64,000 nucleotides of DNA from Pontederia crassipes (lineage: Eukaryota > Streptophyta > Magnoliopsida > Commelinales > Pontederiaceae), in assembly GCA_030549335.1 (NCBI GenBank), contig CM060195.1, positions 49,261,975 to 49,325,974 of the forward strand, written 5' to 3'. The notes beneath the pieces were generated by a model. The model was not told the DNA's origin and did no database searches. It saw only the letters and a program-made list of their open reading frames with translations. This document shows positions 48,861-61,299 of this stretch, piece after piece; position 1 is the first letter of the stretch, and every line of letters starts with the position of its first letter. The position numbers and the translations under genes are program-made.

Positions 48861-50396
48861 AATCCAAGCTTAATAATTGCAGTCTGTGCAGTTTCGCAGT
48901 TATCTCTCAGGCCCCATGGAGATTGGATGGAGCGGTTCTACGCTTGTTCACAATCAATTGTCATCAACTTTTATGGCGCCAAATCATGAATTCTAAGACT
49001 TTTGTTTAATATTCATAATCTCATGAATCAGAAATATGAAGCAGACATAACCGAGATATAAGAAAATATATAATGTATATATTAATGTTGATCATGTACA
49101 CCATAAAAATTCTGAATTGGAGACGCACAAAACTGCAACATATCTGACGGGATGCAAAGTTGATGAATGCAAATCCTTGGAGGAGCTCGAGTTGCACTTG
49201 CAATGGGCAGTTGAAGTTGCAGACGGTAGCCGGTGGCCAGCGACTGAGCCGCCCACACAGTTTCCGTGTCCCTGCGCCACGGTACAGCAGTCGGCATGAT
49301 CCGCTGCTCTCTGATCGTGCCGATCATACATAACATGCTTCCACTGTTCGTCATCATTTTAGTGCATCCTTCCTTTTTCTTCCTTTTTTTTTCTTTTGCA
49401 GGAGGCCATGAACAGGGGGGAAGACTGTGCATGCAGCAGTTGCAGCATCTGTTCTGAAATGGAGGTGTGACAGATGGAGATGGAGAGGAGTATTTGCTGC
49501 CAGCCAGCTGGGACTGCGACTGCGACTGTGACTGGAACTGGGACTGGGAGGATGATGATGCTCTCACAAGGGTGCAGTTCACATAGACGATATCATGTGT
49601 TATGTCCGCACACGTATTGCAGACAATGGCACATCAGTTCGAACCCCACCGACCACCACCACGGCAATGTGAGCAGACTAAATGGCTATGCGTCATCACA
49701 TAATTCTTCAGCCCCTCAGTCACTCGCAAGTCGCAACTTCCAGCAATAATTGGAACTGAGGCTACTGCAAGTCTGCAAGTATCGGATCATGATTCAAGTT
49801 TGTTCTAGCAAAGCATTGTTCGACGACCGGCCGACCGGTGGAACCCGACGGCAACTGTCCGGGGTGAGTGGCCGGATTTGGCAGATGGAAAAACTTTAGG
49901 AAAGTGGCATATAACTAGCAGTTCAGATCAGGGCTCGTGATGAGGAACACATGGAATCAGATCAGGGGAGCATCGCAGAGGAGGAGCAGTCTTGGTTTGA
50001 TCGATGGAGGTGCACTGCAGTCTCCAACAAGGGCCTCAGATGGATGTTACAGGGGGTGGGGGTGTGCAATGGGACACCCGGACAGGCAAATGTTAAAAAC
50101 TTTTCCCCACGCCCACTTGATTGCTAACGCCAATGATCTGGGCGTTGCGTTCATTTATTTATTTTCATCAACTTCTCATTTATCCTCCCAAGAGATAAGG
50201 AGCAGATAGATTCCTTCCTTATCCTCTCTCTCTCCCCTCAACCCAAAGGCAATGTTATTTTATCGTCCAACATCAAGCTTCTGTTCCTGCACTCCCCTAC
50301 CTTCCCCTCTTTGGGAAAGTGGGGGGAGAGAGAGAGGGAGGGGTATATTGTTTATGCGGGATCATCATCATGTGTGTGAGTGAGTACATGTGGAAT
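48861..50396. other. Intergenic DNA up to the LTR element
   Basis: A minus-strand open frame at 49082-49582 encodes a Ser/Gln-repeat N-terminus from the imperfect repeat gactgcgactgcgactgtga near 49514-49552, and is not recognised as a gene. The rest has no supported gene. The interval ends at the target duplication of the LTR retrotransposon. Confidence 0.4.
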
Positions 50397-50401
50397 CAGT
50401 G

Positions 50402-53219
50402 TGTAACACCCCACGATTTTATCAAGGATAATATAGTAATTTTATAATTCAATTAGAGTGTTTGATGGATTGAAGAAAAATTTAAATTTCATTTAAAGTG
50501 GAAATGATAATTAGATTGAGATTAGGAATTTTAATTTGATTTGAGATCTAAAAGATATATTAATGGATATAGGATTTCCACGTAGGATAGGATTGAAAAT
50601 TTTATGGCTTAAAATATTTTAGTCATTAAAATAATATTTATTATTATTTTAATTTGAAAATTAGATGATAAAATATTATAAAATTAAATAATTCCGAAAA
50701 TAAAGGAAAATTGGAAGGATAATACTATTTAATGAATTTCGGAATTTATTTAATGAAAATAAATCTGAATTAGTTAAATGGATTAATTAAGAGATTAAAT
50801 TGAAGTTGGATTACAAAAGATAGTTAGAGTTTAATGGAGAATTATAAATCTTATAAATAAAGAGATAGGGCCGGCTAAACTCGAAAAAAGGAAGCGAGAG
50901 AAATTATTTCGGTGCGCGGCATTCTTCGGTGACGGACGCAACTTTTCCAACGGCGAAGGCAGGGATTCACATAGGTACGTATTGTGACGTCGTTCTACGG
51001 TGTAATCTGGTTTGTATAGTTTTATTACCGTCGCAAAAATTATTTTGCTTTACTGCCGTAAGGGATTAGGAGAAGGTTAAAGCCGCAAAAAAAAAATAAA
51101 AGGAAATTGAGAGAGAATTAAGGGAGTACAAATCAAAAGAGAGAGAAAAGATGGGGAAGAGAGTCTCACGGCCGCAGAGAGAAAGACAAAGAAGGTGTAA
51201 AAAAAAATATAGAATTGAAAAGAGAGGGAGAAAGACATATGTAAAGAGAGAAAGAAATAGAGAGAGAAAAGAAAGAATCTACAGAGAGAGAAAATCGTGC
51301 ATAATGATGAGGAGAGAGAAATGCATAGAAGGAAAAAAAAATATATTTTCTTTCATTTATGATTTTCTTTTTAAAAGTTTATTTATTTATGAAATTGTTG
51401 GAATAGGAAAAGTATATATATAGAAAGGAGAAGGATCGTGAATAATTGTCATTGTCATTCGTGCAGTCCACAGACGACAGGAACCTAATTGATATTTTCA
51501 TCTAACTTAAGGTACGTAGGGGGATTCCCATGGCGTCGGTTTTCCGCGACATGGACCCCAAAACTTTTTTTCGTTATACATAAATTATATATTATTTTGC
51601 ATCGATTGAATATTGAATGACATAGATGACCTTCGAAAATTATGTTGAAAACACAATTCTTGATGGTGACAGAATTTGGTAGGGGTTCTGTCTGACACGA
51701 CTTGGATTCCATTTAGCACGATCCGGGTAATGATCAACGCGGATTGGGTTCTGGAATAGAAAACATGTTTTTATGAATTGATTTATAGTTTATTGGATTG
51801 TTAAGATCGTTATTCATTGTCGATCATTTGATTAACATCTCTGATTTTATTATGCTCATATCAAATCATATCAAATCATATTGATTATTGTTGACATTAC
51901 ACACCAATCATGATATTGATTATGATATTGATCCATTGACCTCATTATTGATTAATCCTGATCAAATTGTCATCGTATCCAATTTACCGTCATCCTATCT
52001 AATCATATCATTGATTAATAGTGATTTTCTGATTGGGTCATGTTTAACCTAAGATAATTATTAAAGATAGACATCTTAGGTAATTGAGATAAAAGTTGAA
52101 AATGTATTGGGCCCATGTCTACTGATTGCCACTGGGACTGATTGGGCCTTCGGGCTAATATTGCACCTTCGGGTTGATAGGGCCTTCGGGCTAATATTGC
52201 ACCTTCGGGTTGATAGGGCCTTCGGGCTAATATTGCGCCTTCGGGCTGATAGGGCCTTCGGGCTAACTACGCCTTCGGGTTGATAGGGCCTTCGGGCTAA
52301 TATTGCGCCTTCGGGCTGATAGGGCCTTCGGGTTGATAGGGCCTTCGGGCTAACTATTTCGGTGTGATCCTTCGTCCCCCATCATACCCAAACTTATTGA
52401 TTGAAGTGACATGGTGTCCCCTAATAATAATAGAAAGCTCTCTTATTGCGCCCGAAAGGGTTGATCATAACTCCAAAGATGGAATTGATAATTGAATTGA
52501 TGATCGAATTGTTAATTGAATTGCACCCTAGTGGCTGATGGACAATTGATTTCGCCCTAGTGGTTGATAGACTATCGATTTCACACTTAAGGCTGATGGA
52601 AAAATTAAATTGCGCCTTTATGACTGATTGATAATAAATTATGGTCTTTGTGCCTGATAGATGAATTGATAAATTATTAATAGAATTGAATTAATAATTG
52701 TTATTGTGGCCTTCATCGACTTTTGGCCAATTGAACATTGATCAATTATTAATTATTAATTGAATTATTTATTATTGAATTGTAGTCTTCATTGACCTCT
52801 GATCAATTATATATTGTTATGAATAATTATTTATTGATAGTATTGATATTGATATTGATCATGGTTCATATAAATATTATGGGTGACCCTACGTACTGAG
52901 TTATCTCATTGGGCTTTGCCCTTGTATTTGGATCCATACAGGTGATGGTGATGGCGATGGTGAGATGGTTGGTGACTCCTCTGACGGGTGACATGCACAT
53001 GGATATAGGGTCCATTACTGTATAGACGTGGGCCATAACTCGCAAGTTATTAGATATGGTATAATAGCTTCCGCATATTGTAATAGAATGTTATAAATTA
53101 GTCTTCCGCTTATGTAAGTCAGTTCGTTGACTGGTCAAAGTCAAGGTATAGAATTGAGTGACGTTGTCGAGATAGCCTTCTGGGCAGGCAAAAGAAAAAA
53201 AAAATCTCGGGGCGTTACA
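50402..53219 (+). repeat. 5' LTR of the TR-GAG element
   Basis: This 2818-bp LTR carries a candidate TATA box (TATAAATAA near 50852), then a purine-rich leader (about 51100-51420) of gagaga runs, and a tandem array of CTTCGGG-containing units at about 52144-52355. The purine-rich part contains an Arg/Lys-rich open frame that I read as low-complexity, not coding. Confidence 0.93.
52144..52355. repeat. CTTCGGG tandem array in the 5' LTR
   Basis: Units such as gggccttcgggctaatattg with caccttcgggttgata repeat about six times with a period near 36 bp. The second LTR has the same array at about 56776-56988. Confidence 0.85.
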
Positions 53220-53221
53220 AA

Positions 53222-53232
53222 GGTATCAGAGC
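53222..53232 (+). other. Primer-binding site (initiator tRNA-Met type)
   Basis: ggtatcagagc, three bases after the end of the 5' LTR, matches the site complementary to the 3' end of plant initiator tRNA-Met. The first base of the usual 12-mer (T) is A here. Confidence 0.8.
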
Positions 53233-53630
53233 CTAACGAGAGACACTTCTTAGCTGTCTCTAACAGAATAGAGTCCATGTGCACACGTCATGAGCAACCA
53301 CCGCGCCATCAACAAAGAGTCAAGTAAGTTTCTGAACCATGATTAACTTAGATAGCTTACCAATGCAATATGAAATATGGAGTCTTACGAGGCTATGGAT
53401 AGAGTAAGGGATGACATAGATCCTTAGACGATGGAAATAGAATTATTTCATTGAAAGTATAAGGCAACGCCTAAGGAGGTTATTTCGAAAGGAATAACCC
53501 AAGTTCTAAGGAGGTTATTCTAAGATAGAATAACCAAAATCCTAAGGAGGTTATCCCCATATGATATGGTGTGATGATAGAATAAGTTGTGGATAGAACA
53601 CTCATGACAATTTATGTTTTGTGGATACAG

Positions 53631-54815
53631 ATGGAATCAAGGATGAGCTTTTCGCACAACATCCCACGAGCTCCCCGAAGTGGATCTCAGCTGGCCAATC
53701 AGCAGGCCCAAGGTCCTCAAGTCAATGAGCGGCAAGTCTTAAGTCCGAGAACGAATAGACATAATGTACAAGACCTTTTCATGAGTGGAGTACAGGCCAA
53801 CGTGCAACAGGAGGAGCAGTTAAGACAAGAATTGCCACCTCATGAATCTCACTCAGCCCACACTGAGCACTCTCAGCCTAGGAGCATCGACCTATCATCT
53901 CACCATAATCGAAGGGATACAATAGAAAGATTTCTCAAGTTGCAACCCCCTCAATTTGATGGGAAGGGCGACTTTGAGGATGCGGAGAGCTGGATTGAGG
54001 AGATTGAGCAGATCTTCCTCGAAATGGATTGCGGTGAGGACCGCAAACTGCTCTACGCCAATCGTAAGCTGAAGGGTGAAGCCAGAGAATGGTGGAAGGC
54101 CGCTAAGCTGACAACGTTCTCAGGACAGGATAATGTCACCTGGGAGGACTTCAAGAAGGCCTTCAGAAATAGATTTATCCCTGCCTACGAGAGGGGTAGA
54201 AAGCAGAAGGAGTACCTAACACTCCAGCAGGGATCGATGACCATCAAGCAATATCTGACAAAATTCTTGAACTTGGAGAAGTACTCAACATTGCCGCAAT
54301 CAGAACTAGATCGAGTGAAGCGTTGGGTGGATGGCCTTAAGCCCAGTCTTCGAGAAAGAGTGAAAGGAGGAAACTGTCAGACCCTCCAATTTGTTGAAGA
54401 GTTTGCCGTCTATTTAGAAGATGGAGATAAAGCAAGTGACAAGCAACATAATCAAACATCTGCTGACCAATATAGAAACCGACAAGGAAAGAGATATAGA
54501 TATCCCGACAAGAAAGACCAACGTAACGATCGTCGGGAAGATAATCAAGGCAAAAGAGGGAATGATTTGGAGTCCAATGAACAGAAAAAGGAAAGACTAC
54601 CTTGTTCCTACTGTCAAAAATATCATGTGGGAGAATGTTATCGCAAAATAGGAGCATGCCTCAATTGTGGAAAGCAAGGGCATTTCGCTCGTAATTGTTT
54701 GGAACCAAAAAGGAATGAACAAGATCGAGGAAGGAATGAAGGATCGGGTGCACTACCAAAACGTGTGTACAACATCGAAATGGATACTGAGCATCGCGTA
54801 GACGAGGAAGATTAA
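53631..54815 (+). CDS. Retrotransposon Gag polyprotein (Ty3-like)
   Basis: From the ATG at 53631 the frame is open for 394 residues. A Gln/Ser/Pro-rich N-terminus is followed by the retrotransposon gag domain (roughly residues 105-265, with PPQFDGKG, W-IEEIEQIF, A-EWW and WEDFK-AF-NRF blocks) and a CCHC zinc knuckle CLNCGKQGHFARNC (about 343-356). A second cysteine-containing stretch (CSYCQKYHVGEC) lies before it. The protein packages element RNA into virus-like particles. The frame then ends, MDTEHRVDEED, with no protease. An earlier in-frame ATG at 53604 exists; I prefer 53631 because the conserved-looking part starts after it. Confidence 0.9.
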   Translation: MESRMSFSHNIPRAPRSGSQLANQQAQGPQVNERQVLSPRTNRHNVQDLFMSGVQANVQQEEQLRQELPPHESHSAHTEHSQPRSIDLSSHHNRRDTIERFLKLQPPQFDGKGDFEDAESWIEEIEQIFLEMDCGEDRKLLYANRKLKGEAREWWKAAKLTTFSGQDNVTWEDFKKAFRNRFIPAYERGRKQKEYLTLQQGSMTIKQYLTKFLNLEKYSTLPQSELDRVKRWVDGLKPSLRERVKGGNCQTLQFVEEFAVYLEDGDKASDKQHNQTSADQYRNRQGKRYRYPDKKDQRNDRREDNQGKRGNDLESNEQKKERLPCSYCQKYHVGECYRKIGACLNCGKQGHFARNCLEPKRNEQDRGRNEGSGALPKRVYNIEMDTEHRVDEED

Positions 54816-55019
54816 GGCACCATTATAGAATGAATGATAAACACCAGGAATAGAGAATAAAACAATTATAGAATAATTAGTCTTTTCATTTGGATAGATT
54901 AGAAGAAAAAAATGCAAGGACATTGATAGTGAATATGGATATTCTTTTAATAGGCTTATTGATCGTATGTTGGATTGGTCAAATTCTCTTTCGTAAAATT
55001 CGAGGACGAATTTATTTTT

Positions 55020-55032
55020 AAGGAGGTTATTA
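55020..55032 (+). other. Candidate polypurine tract
   Basis: aaggagg followed by ttatta directly precedes the TG of the 3' LTR. The longer context (cgaggacgaattt before it) is typical of plant Ty3 elements. Confidence 0.55.
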
Positions 55033-57851
55033 TGTAACACCCCACGATTTTATCAAGGATAATATAGTAATTTTATAATTCAATTAGAGTGTTTGATGGA
55101 TTGAAGAAAAATTTAAATCCCATTTAAAGTGGAAATGATAATTAGATTGAGATTAGGAATTTTAATTTGATTTGAGATCTAAAAGATATATTAATGGATA
55201 TAGGATTTCCACGTAGGATAGGATTGAGAATTTTATGGCTTAAAATATTTTAGTCATTAAAATAATATTTATTATTATTTTAATTTGAAAATTAGATGAT
55301 AAAATATTATAAAATTAAATAATTCCGAAAATAAAGGAAAATTGGAAGGATAATACTATTTAATGAATTTCGGAATTTATTTAATGAAAATAAATCTGAA
55401 TTAGTTAAATGGATTAATTAAGAGATTAAATTGAAGTTGGATTACAAAAGATAGTTAGAGTTTAATGGAGAATTATAAATCTTATAAATAAAGAGATAGG
55501 GCCGGCTAAACTCGAAAAAAGGAAGCGAGAGAAATTATTTCGGTGCGCGGCGTTCTTCGGTGACGGACGCAATTTTTCCAACGGCGAAGGCAGGGATTCA
55601 CATAGGTACGTATTGTGACGTCGTTCTACGGTGTAATCTGGTTTGTATAGTTTTATTACCGTCGCAAAAATTATTTTGCTTTACTGCCGTAAGGGATTAG
55701 GAGAAGGTTAAAGCCGCAAAAAAAAATAAAAGGAAATTGAGAGAGAATTAAGGGAGTAAAAATCAAAAGAGAGAGAAAAGATGGGGAAGAGAGTCTCACG
55801 GCCGCAGAGAGAAAGACAAAGAAGGTGTAAAAAAAAATATAGAATTGAAAAGAGAGGGAGAAAGACATATGTAAAGAGAGAAAGAAATAGAGAGAGAAAA
55901 GAAAGAATCTACAGAGAGAGAAAATCGTGCATAATGATGAGGAGAGAGAAATGCATAGAAGGAAAAAAAATATATTTTCTTTCATTTATGATTTTCTTTT
56001 TAAAAGTTTATTTATTTATGAAATTGTTGGAATAGGAAAAGTATATATATAGAAAGGAGAAGGATCGTGAATAATTGTCATTGTCGTTCGTGCAGTCCAC
56101 AGACGACAGGAACCTAATTGATATTTTCATCTAACTTAAGGTACGTAGGGGGATTCCCATGGCGTCGGTTTTCCGCGACATGGACCCCAAAACTTTTTTT
56201 CGTTATACATAAATTATATATTATTTTGCATCGATTGAATATTGAATGACATAGATATGACCTTCGAAAATTATGTTGAAAACACAATTCTTGATGGTGA
56301 CAGAATTTGGTAGGGGTTCTGTCTGACACGACTTGGATTCCATTTAGCACGATCCGGGTAATGATCAACGCGGATTGGGTTCTGGAATAGAAAACATGTT
56401 TTTATGAATTGATTTATAGTTTATTGGATTGTTAAGATCGTTATTCATTGTCGATCATTTGATTAACATCTCTGATTTTATTATGCTCATATCAGATCAT
56501 ATTATCATCATATTGATTATTGTTGACATTACACACCAATCATGATATTGATTATGATATTGATCCATTGACCTCATTATTGATTAATCCTGATCAAATT
56601 GTCATCGTATCCAATTTACCGTCATCCTATCTAATCATATCATTGATTAATAGTGATTTTCTGATTGGGTCATGTTTAACCTAAGATAATTATTAAAGAT
56701 AGACATCTTAGGTAATTGAGATAAAAGTTGAAAATGTATTGGGCCCATGTCTACTGATTGCCACTGGGACTGATTGGGCCTTCGGGCTAATATTGCACCT
56801 TCGGGTTGATAGGGCCTTCGGGCTAATATTGCACCTTCGGGTTGATAGGGCCTTCGGGCTAATATTGCGCCTTCGGGCTGATAGGGCCTTCGGGCTAACT
56901 ACGCCTTCGGGTTGATAGGGCCTTCGGGCTAATATTGCGCCTTCGGGCTGATAGGGCCTTCGGGTTGATAGGGCCTTCGGGCTAACTATTTCGGTGTGAT
57001 CCTTCGTCCCCCATCATACCCAAACTTATTGATTGAAGTGACATGGTGTCCCCTAATAATAATAGAAAGCTCTCTTATTGCGCCCGAAAGGGTTGATCAT
57101 AACTCCAAAGATGGAATTGATAATTGAATTGATGATCGAATTGTTAATTGAATTGCACCCTAGTGGCTGATGGATAATTGATTTCGCCCTAGTGGTTGAT
57201 AGACTATCGATTTCACACTTAAGGCTGATGGAAAAATTAAATTGCGCCTTTATGACTGATTGATAATAAATTATGGTCTTTGTGCCTGATAGATGAATTG
57301 ATAAATTATTAATAAAATTGAATTAATAATTGTTATTGTGGCCTTCATCGACTTTTGGCCAATTGAACATTGATCAATTATTAATTATTAATTGAATTAT
57401 TTATTGTTGAATTGTAGTCTTCATTGACCTCTGATCAATTATATATTGTTATGAATAATTATTTATTGATAGTATTGATATTGATATTGACCATGGTTCA
57501 TATAAATATTATGGGTGACCCTACGTACTGAGTTATCTCATTGGGCTTTGCCCTTGTATTTGGATCCATACAGGTGATGGTGATGGCGATGGTGAGATGG
57601 TTGGTGACTCCTCTGACGGGTGACATGCACATGGATATAGGGTCCATTACTGTATAGACGTGGGCCATAACTCGCAAGTTATTAGATATGGTATAATAGC
57701 TTCCGCATATTGTAATAGAATATTATAAATTAGTCTTCCGCTTATGTAAGTCAGTTTGTTGACTGGTGAAAGTCAAGGTATAGAATTGAGTGACGTTGTC
57801 GAGATAGCCTTCTGGGCAGGCAAAAGAAAAAAAAAATCTCGGAGCGTTACA
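55033..57851 (+). repeat. 3' LTR of the TR-GAG element
   Basis: This 2819-bp copy matches the 5' LTR almost base for base. By eye I counted roughly 16-20 substitutions and several short indels, mostly in A-runs and at an ATCAAATCAT repeat. Confidence 0.93.
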
Positions 57852-57856
57852 CAGTG

Positions 57857-59229
57857 TGAGAGGTATGGGGAGGGTAAGCAGCTGCTGCAGCTGAGCTGCT
57901 GCTCCAGTTACAGTTGGATTCATTTCGATTTGACTCCACATCCAACCCTGCTGCTTGCCTGTGTGTCATGGTGGACCTCTCTCTCTCTCCATTCTCTCTC
58001 ACATCCCTTCTTATCACAGGGGGTCCCACGCACTAGTGGCCACCTCATCTCGATTAGACTGCTATGGTTCCTGATTCCTCCACTTTTCTGGGTCCCAAGC
58101 CCGAGTCCTTTTCCCTTCCCAAATCATGCCCCCCTCCACCACCAAATCTAATCACATCCAAATAATGATTAATTAAGGCATTACTTACTGGTACAAATAC
58201 TAAAAAAATGTTGGAGATTCTGACAAATACCTTTTATTTTGATCAATGGGATTAATCTATATATAGTGTTTAAAAAATCATGAAAGATTTGAAACTCGAC
58301 CTGCTTTCTAATTTTCTCGCCCCTGACACAACGAATTGAATCGCCCAAAAAATGCATTTAACGCTTCGGAACAACACCAATGATAGCTACTTTTACTAAA
58401 GCCGGAAAGATTATCGTACTACGGCGCCCTTCGCCATCCCACCGTCCCTCATCACTTGACAACTGTAAAATTGTAACTTTGGGATTATTTGATTTGTCTA
58501 CAAATTTTATAAAAATAATAGTATATTATATACGTTTTTTTTTAAATTATATTAAAAAAGCGAAGCATTCTTTTACTTATAATGCGTTTGTAAAATGAAT
58601 AATATTATGAAAACGAAATGTTTTTATTCAGATTGATATTCCCTGATAAAGATCGCAAAATGAGTAGATGATTTTAAAGAAGGTTAACTTAATTTTGTGT
58701 TAAATTATGTTTGGCGTTATTCTAAAAATAATTTATTATTCATCGATTTACTCATCTATCAAACACTTCCTAAAGCCAGCGGAATCCCCATTTCTTAGCT
58801 TATTATTTAATTATAGATGAAGATAATGATAATACTAGGTAAAGCAGTAGATAAATAAGATAAAATTACATATATATATATTACATGTGGCAGAAAATTA
58901 CTGTCCAGAAGAGGCTAACGAAGAACGATAATAACATGACATTTTTAAACCCCTCCGAGGAAAAAAAATAAAATTCCGCAAAAAGAAAGACAAAAAAAGG
59001 GTAAAAGACGGCGAGATCCGCCGGCGGGTGCCACTACTCTCCGACGTGTACTCCGACCAGGGTTTCGAAATGCTCCGGCGAGGCAGCCAACCAACCACCC
59101 GGTTCCGCACCAACCAATCACATCCTATCAGGTGGGCCCCTCGCCGGCATAATGATTCCTCTACGACGTACACTTATGGCTTCGGAGATTTTAGGAAAAC
59201 AACGAGGGGCGATCCGAAAATTCTTCAGT
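57857..59229. other. DNA between the LTR element and the DELLA gene
   Basis: Right of the LTR is C-rich sequence (57860-58150) followed by AT-rich DNA. The last few hundred bases are the likely 3' untranslated region of the DELLA gene on the minus strand. No other gene is supported. Confidence 0.45.
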
Positions 59230-61299
59230 TCACCGGCCGGCGGCGACGGCGGCGCCGATCGCCGGAGCGTTAACGGCGGAGACACGCCAGGCGGAGGTGG
59301 CGATGAGGGGACGAGTGTGCCATCCAAGGGTAAGGCAGCCATCCTTCTCCTCGACCCGGTAGCCGTCGCCGCCGGCGTAGAGGGCCAGCAGCATGCTGGC
59401 CTGCCTGTACGCGTTCGAGCCCAAATGAACCGGTTCGAACCCGGCCCGGTTCATCCGCCCTCGCCATTGGTCCAGCCTCTCGTGCCGTTCCGTCCGGTCC
59501 ACCCCCTCGCACGCGACCACGTTGCAGATCTGCTGCCCCAAGTACACCTCGGACATCACTTGGTCCTGCTGCCCACTGCCCGTAACGTCGCCGCCGCCGG
59601 GAGAGGAGGCGTCGCCGGAGGAGGCGGCGGATCCGGTGGCACCGCCCTCCAGGGAGTCGAACATGGTGGAGTAGTAGTGGAGAGCCTCTGTGAACCGCTC
59701 CACGAACGAGGCGGCGTTGTGGTTCGCCTCCTGCTCGACCACCGTCACGATCCGCGGGCGGAGCGCGCGGACCGTTGCCAGCACCTTCTCCACTGCTCCT
59801 GGCCGCGCTAGCATGCGGTGCAGTTCGAACACGGAGTTAACAGCAACCACCTCCGGTCCCTCATCCCCGTCTTCACCGGCACCTTTGTCACCACTATCCG
59901 GCGATTCCAGTAGCATGTATGGCTCGATGTCCGTCAGGCTCGCGGCGACGAAGCCCCTATATCTGAAGTCGACGTGGATGGTCTCCGCTAGGTGAGCAAG
60001 CTTCCAACCGACTTGCTGCAGCGCATCGGAGTGGTCGGGCTGCGGCGGCCCGATGCCCGTGAGACGAAACGATGGGGGACCGCCGGGGCGGAGGGCAAGC
60101 GCCTGGAGGAGCGCCGGCCACTGCATCCCCTGCTTCATGCCGAAGTCGATGACATGTACACGTCGGCAGCCGGCAAAAGCCTCGAGAATGGCCTGGTTGG
60201 CGGTGAAGTGAGCAAATTTGAGGTACGGGCAACTCTCATAGAAGTGCATATGCAGGAGGTCGGCGAAGGCCGACGAATCCAATAAGTCCGCGGTTGGGCG
60301 CGGGCGGTAGATCCGACGGGCGAGCGCCTCAGCAAAGTAGCCCGCCACCTTGCGCATGGCGCCGCCCTGAGACGCCGCGAGTACCGATATCTCCTTCACA
60401 AGCGCGTCTGCCACCTTGAGGTTCTCCTGTTGCACTGCCTCGGCGCACGCCAGAAGCGCGTGCACAAGCCGGATTCCTGCCTCCTGCGTGTCTACCACCA
60501 CCACTGGCACCGCTGGAGGCGACGACGTCTTCGCGATCGATGCCACCTCCGTCGTGGTGGACGATCCCATCACCCCGCCGGTGATTCCGCCTCTAGAAGA
60601 AGAGGACGAAGAGCAGGTCGTTGCCGCCGCTGCCGTCGGCGTAGCGGACAACCTCATCCGTTTCCGATCCCGATGGGAAACGATATCCGGTTGGGGATCC
60701 GGCAGTGCGTACGACACCCTTGCAGGACCGGTCGACGAGGAAAGAGCAGGGGGGATGGGCTTCAGATCGTACATACCGTCGCTCCTCCTCCGGGAGTTCG
60801 AACTGGGGAAATTCCCGTCGGTTGTGATGACGGACGATTCCGTCGTCGTTGCCGGAGGTGGCAACGATGGAAACTCGAGATGGCGGGGCGCCTCCTGGCG
60901 GCTTTGCTGTTGAAAGTGATGGCTAGATGCGACAGTCGCCGGCGGAGGCGGCGGAGGCAAGTTAATCTCTGAAAGCATGCTGTCCAGCCACGTCGAGAGG
61001 TCGGAGGGATTGTAGTGGACGGTGTCCGACGCGAGGTGGTAGAAGATGGACGCATCGTCGTTGGGCGCAGCCGCGGCGGTGCCGCCCATGGCCATCTCCA
61101 GCTGTTCCAGCTTTTGCGCGACGTCCGCCATGTCCGACGCCCGAACCTTGTAGCCGAGCGCGGCCAGCAGCTCGTCCACGCCGCCATCCTCCTCCTCCTC
61201 CAGCGGCCCAAACATCGCTGCCGACTTCTTTTTATCCATCTCCGGAAAGCCAACTCCGCCGCCACCGCCGCTGGAGGCGCCCGGATACTCCGATTTCAT
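59230..61299 (-). CDS. DELLA protein (GRAS family gibberellin-response repressor)
   Basis: A single uninterrupted frame from 61299 gives 689 residues. The N-terminus has the DELLA motif ([13 protein letters not shown], 41-53), LEQLE (64-68) and TVHYNP (93-98), which bind the GID1 gibberellin receptor. A Ser/Thr/Val-rich linker with polyproline and a basic KRMR patch (about 212-216) follows. The GRAS domain has LACAE (283-287), VHVID (381-385) and SAW (669-671). DELLAs restrain growth in the nucleus and are degraded through the SCF F-box SLY1/GID2 pathway after gibberellin binding. The start MKSEYPG matches monocot SLR1-type starts (MKREY), so I reject the 96 extra in-frame residues upstream (to 61587). 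It is longer than common 530-630-residue relatives, mainly through insertions in the linker and at 467-482 and 550-580. No intron, as usual for the family. GC-rich coding DNA. Confidence 0.96.
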   Translation of the reverse strand: MKSEYPGASSGGGGGVGFPEMDKKKSAAMFGPLEEEEDGGVDELLAALGYKVRASDMADVAQKLEQLEMAMGGTAAAAPNDDASIFYHLASDTVHYNPSDLSTWLDSMLSEINLPPPPPPATVASSHHFQQQSRQEAPRHLEFPSLPPPATTTESSVITTDGNFPSSNSRRRSDGMYDLKPIPPALSSSTGPARVSYALPDPQPDIVSHRDRKRMRLSATPTAAAATTCSSSSSSRGGITGGVMGSSTTTEVASIAKTSSPPAVPVVVVDTQEAGIRLVHALLACAEAVQQENLKVADALVKEISVLAASQGGAMRKVAGYFAEALARRIYRPRPTADLLDSSAFADLLHMHFYESCPYLKFAHFTANQAILEAFAGCRRVHVIDFGMKQGMQWPALLQALALRPGGPPSFRLTGIGPPQPDHSDALQQVGWKLAHLAETIHVDFRYRGFVAASLTDIEPYMLLESPDSGDKGAGEDGDEGPEVVAVNSVFELHRMLARPGAVEKVLATVRALRPRIVTVVEQEANHNAASFVERFTEALHYYSTMFDSLEGGATGSAASSGDASSPGGGDVTGSGQQDQVMSEVYLGQQICNVVACEGVDRTERHERLDQWRGRMNRAGFEPVHLGSNAYRQASMLLALYAGGDGYRVEEKDGCLTLGWHTRPLIATSAWRVSAVNAPAIGAAVAAGR

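Larger units (their letters stand above)
50402..57851 (+). mobile_element. Non-autonomous LTR retrotransposon with gag only (TR-GAG), complete
   Basis: Two LTRs (50402-53219 and 55033-57851) begin TGTAACACCCCACG and end GCGTTACA. The 5-bp cagtg flanks both sides (50397-50401 and 57852-57856). The internal region is only about 1.8 kb. It starts with a primer site like ggtatcagagc (initiator tRNA-Met type) and ends near a cgaggacgaattt...aaggagg purine region typical of plant Ty3 elements. A gag gene is intact, but protease, reverse transcriptase, RNase H and integrase are absent; the gag frame stops where protease would follow. This is the organisation described as TR-GAG. It would need enzymes from a related autonomous element. 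The LTRs look alike over nearly their whole length, so the insertion is young. Confidence 0.93.

Noticed and set aside
49082..49582. 166-codon minus-strand frame with Ser-Gln repeats
   Set aside because: The N-terminus is a simple repeat and the rest has no recognisable domain or conserved pattern.
51151..51423. Arg/Lys-rich open frame in the 5' LTR (and its twin at 55781-56035)
   Set aside because: It comes from a purine-rich gagaga tract, and its end shifts with A-run length between the two LTRs, so it is not under coding constraint.
59152..60972. Long plus-strand open frames opposite the DELLA gene
   Set aside because: They are antisense shadows of a GC-rich coding region with biased codon third positions; no domain is seen.
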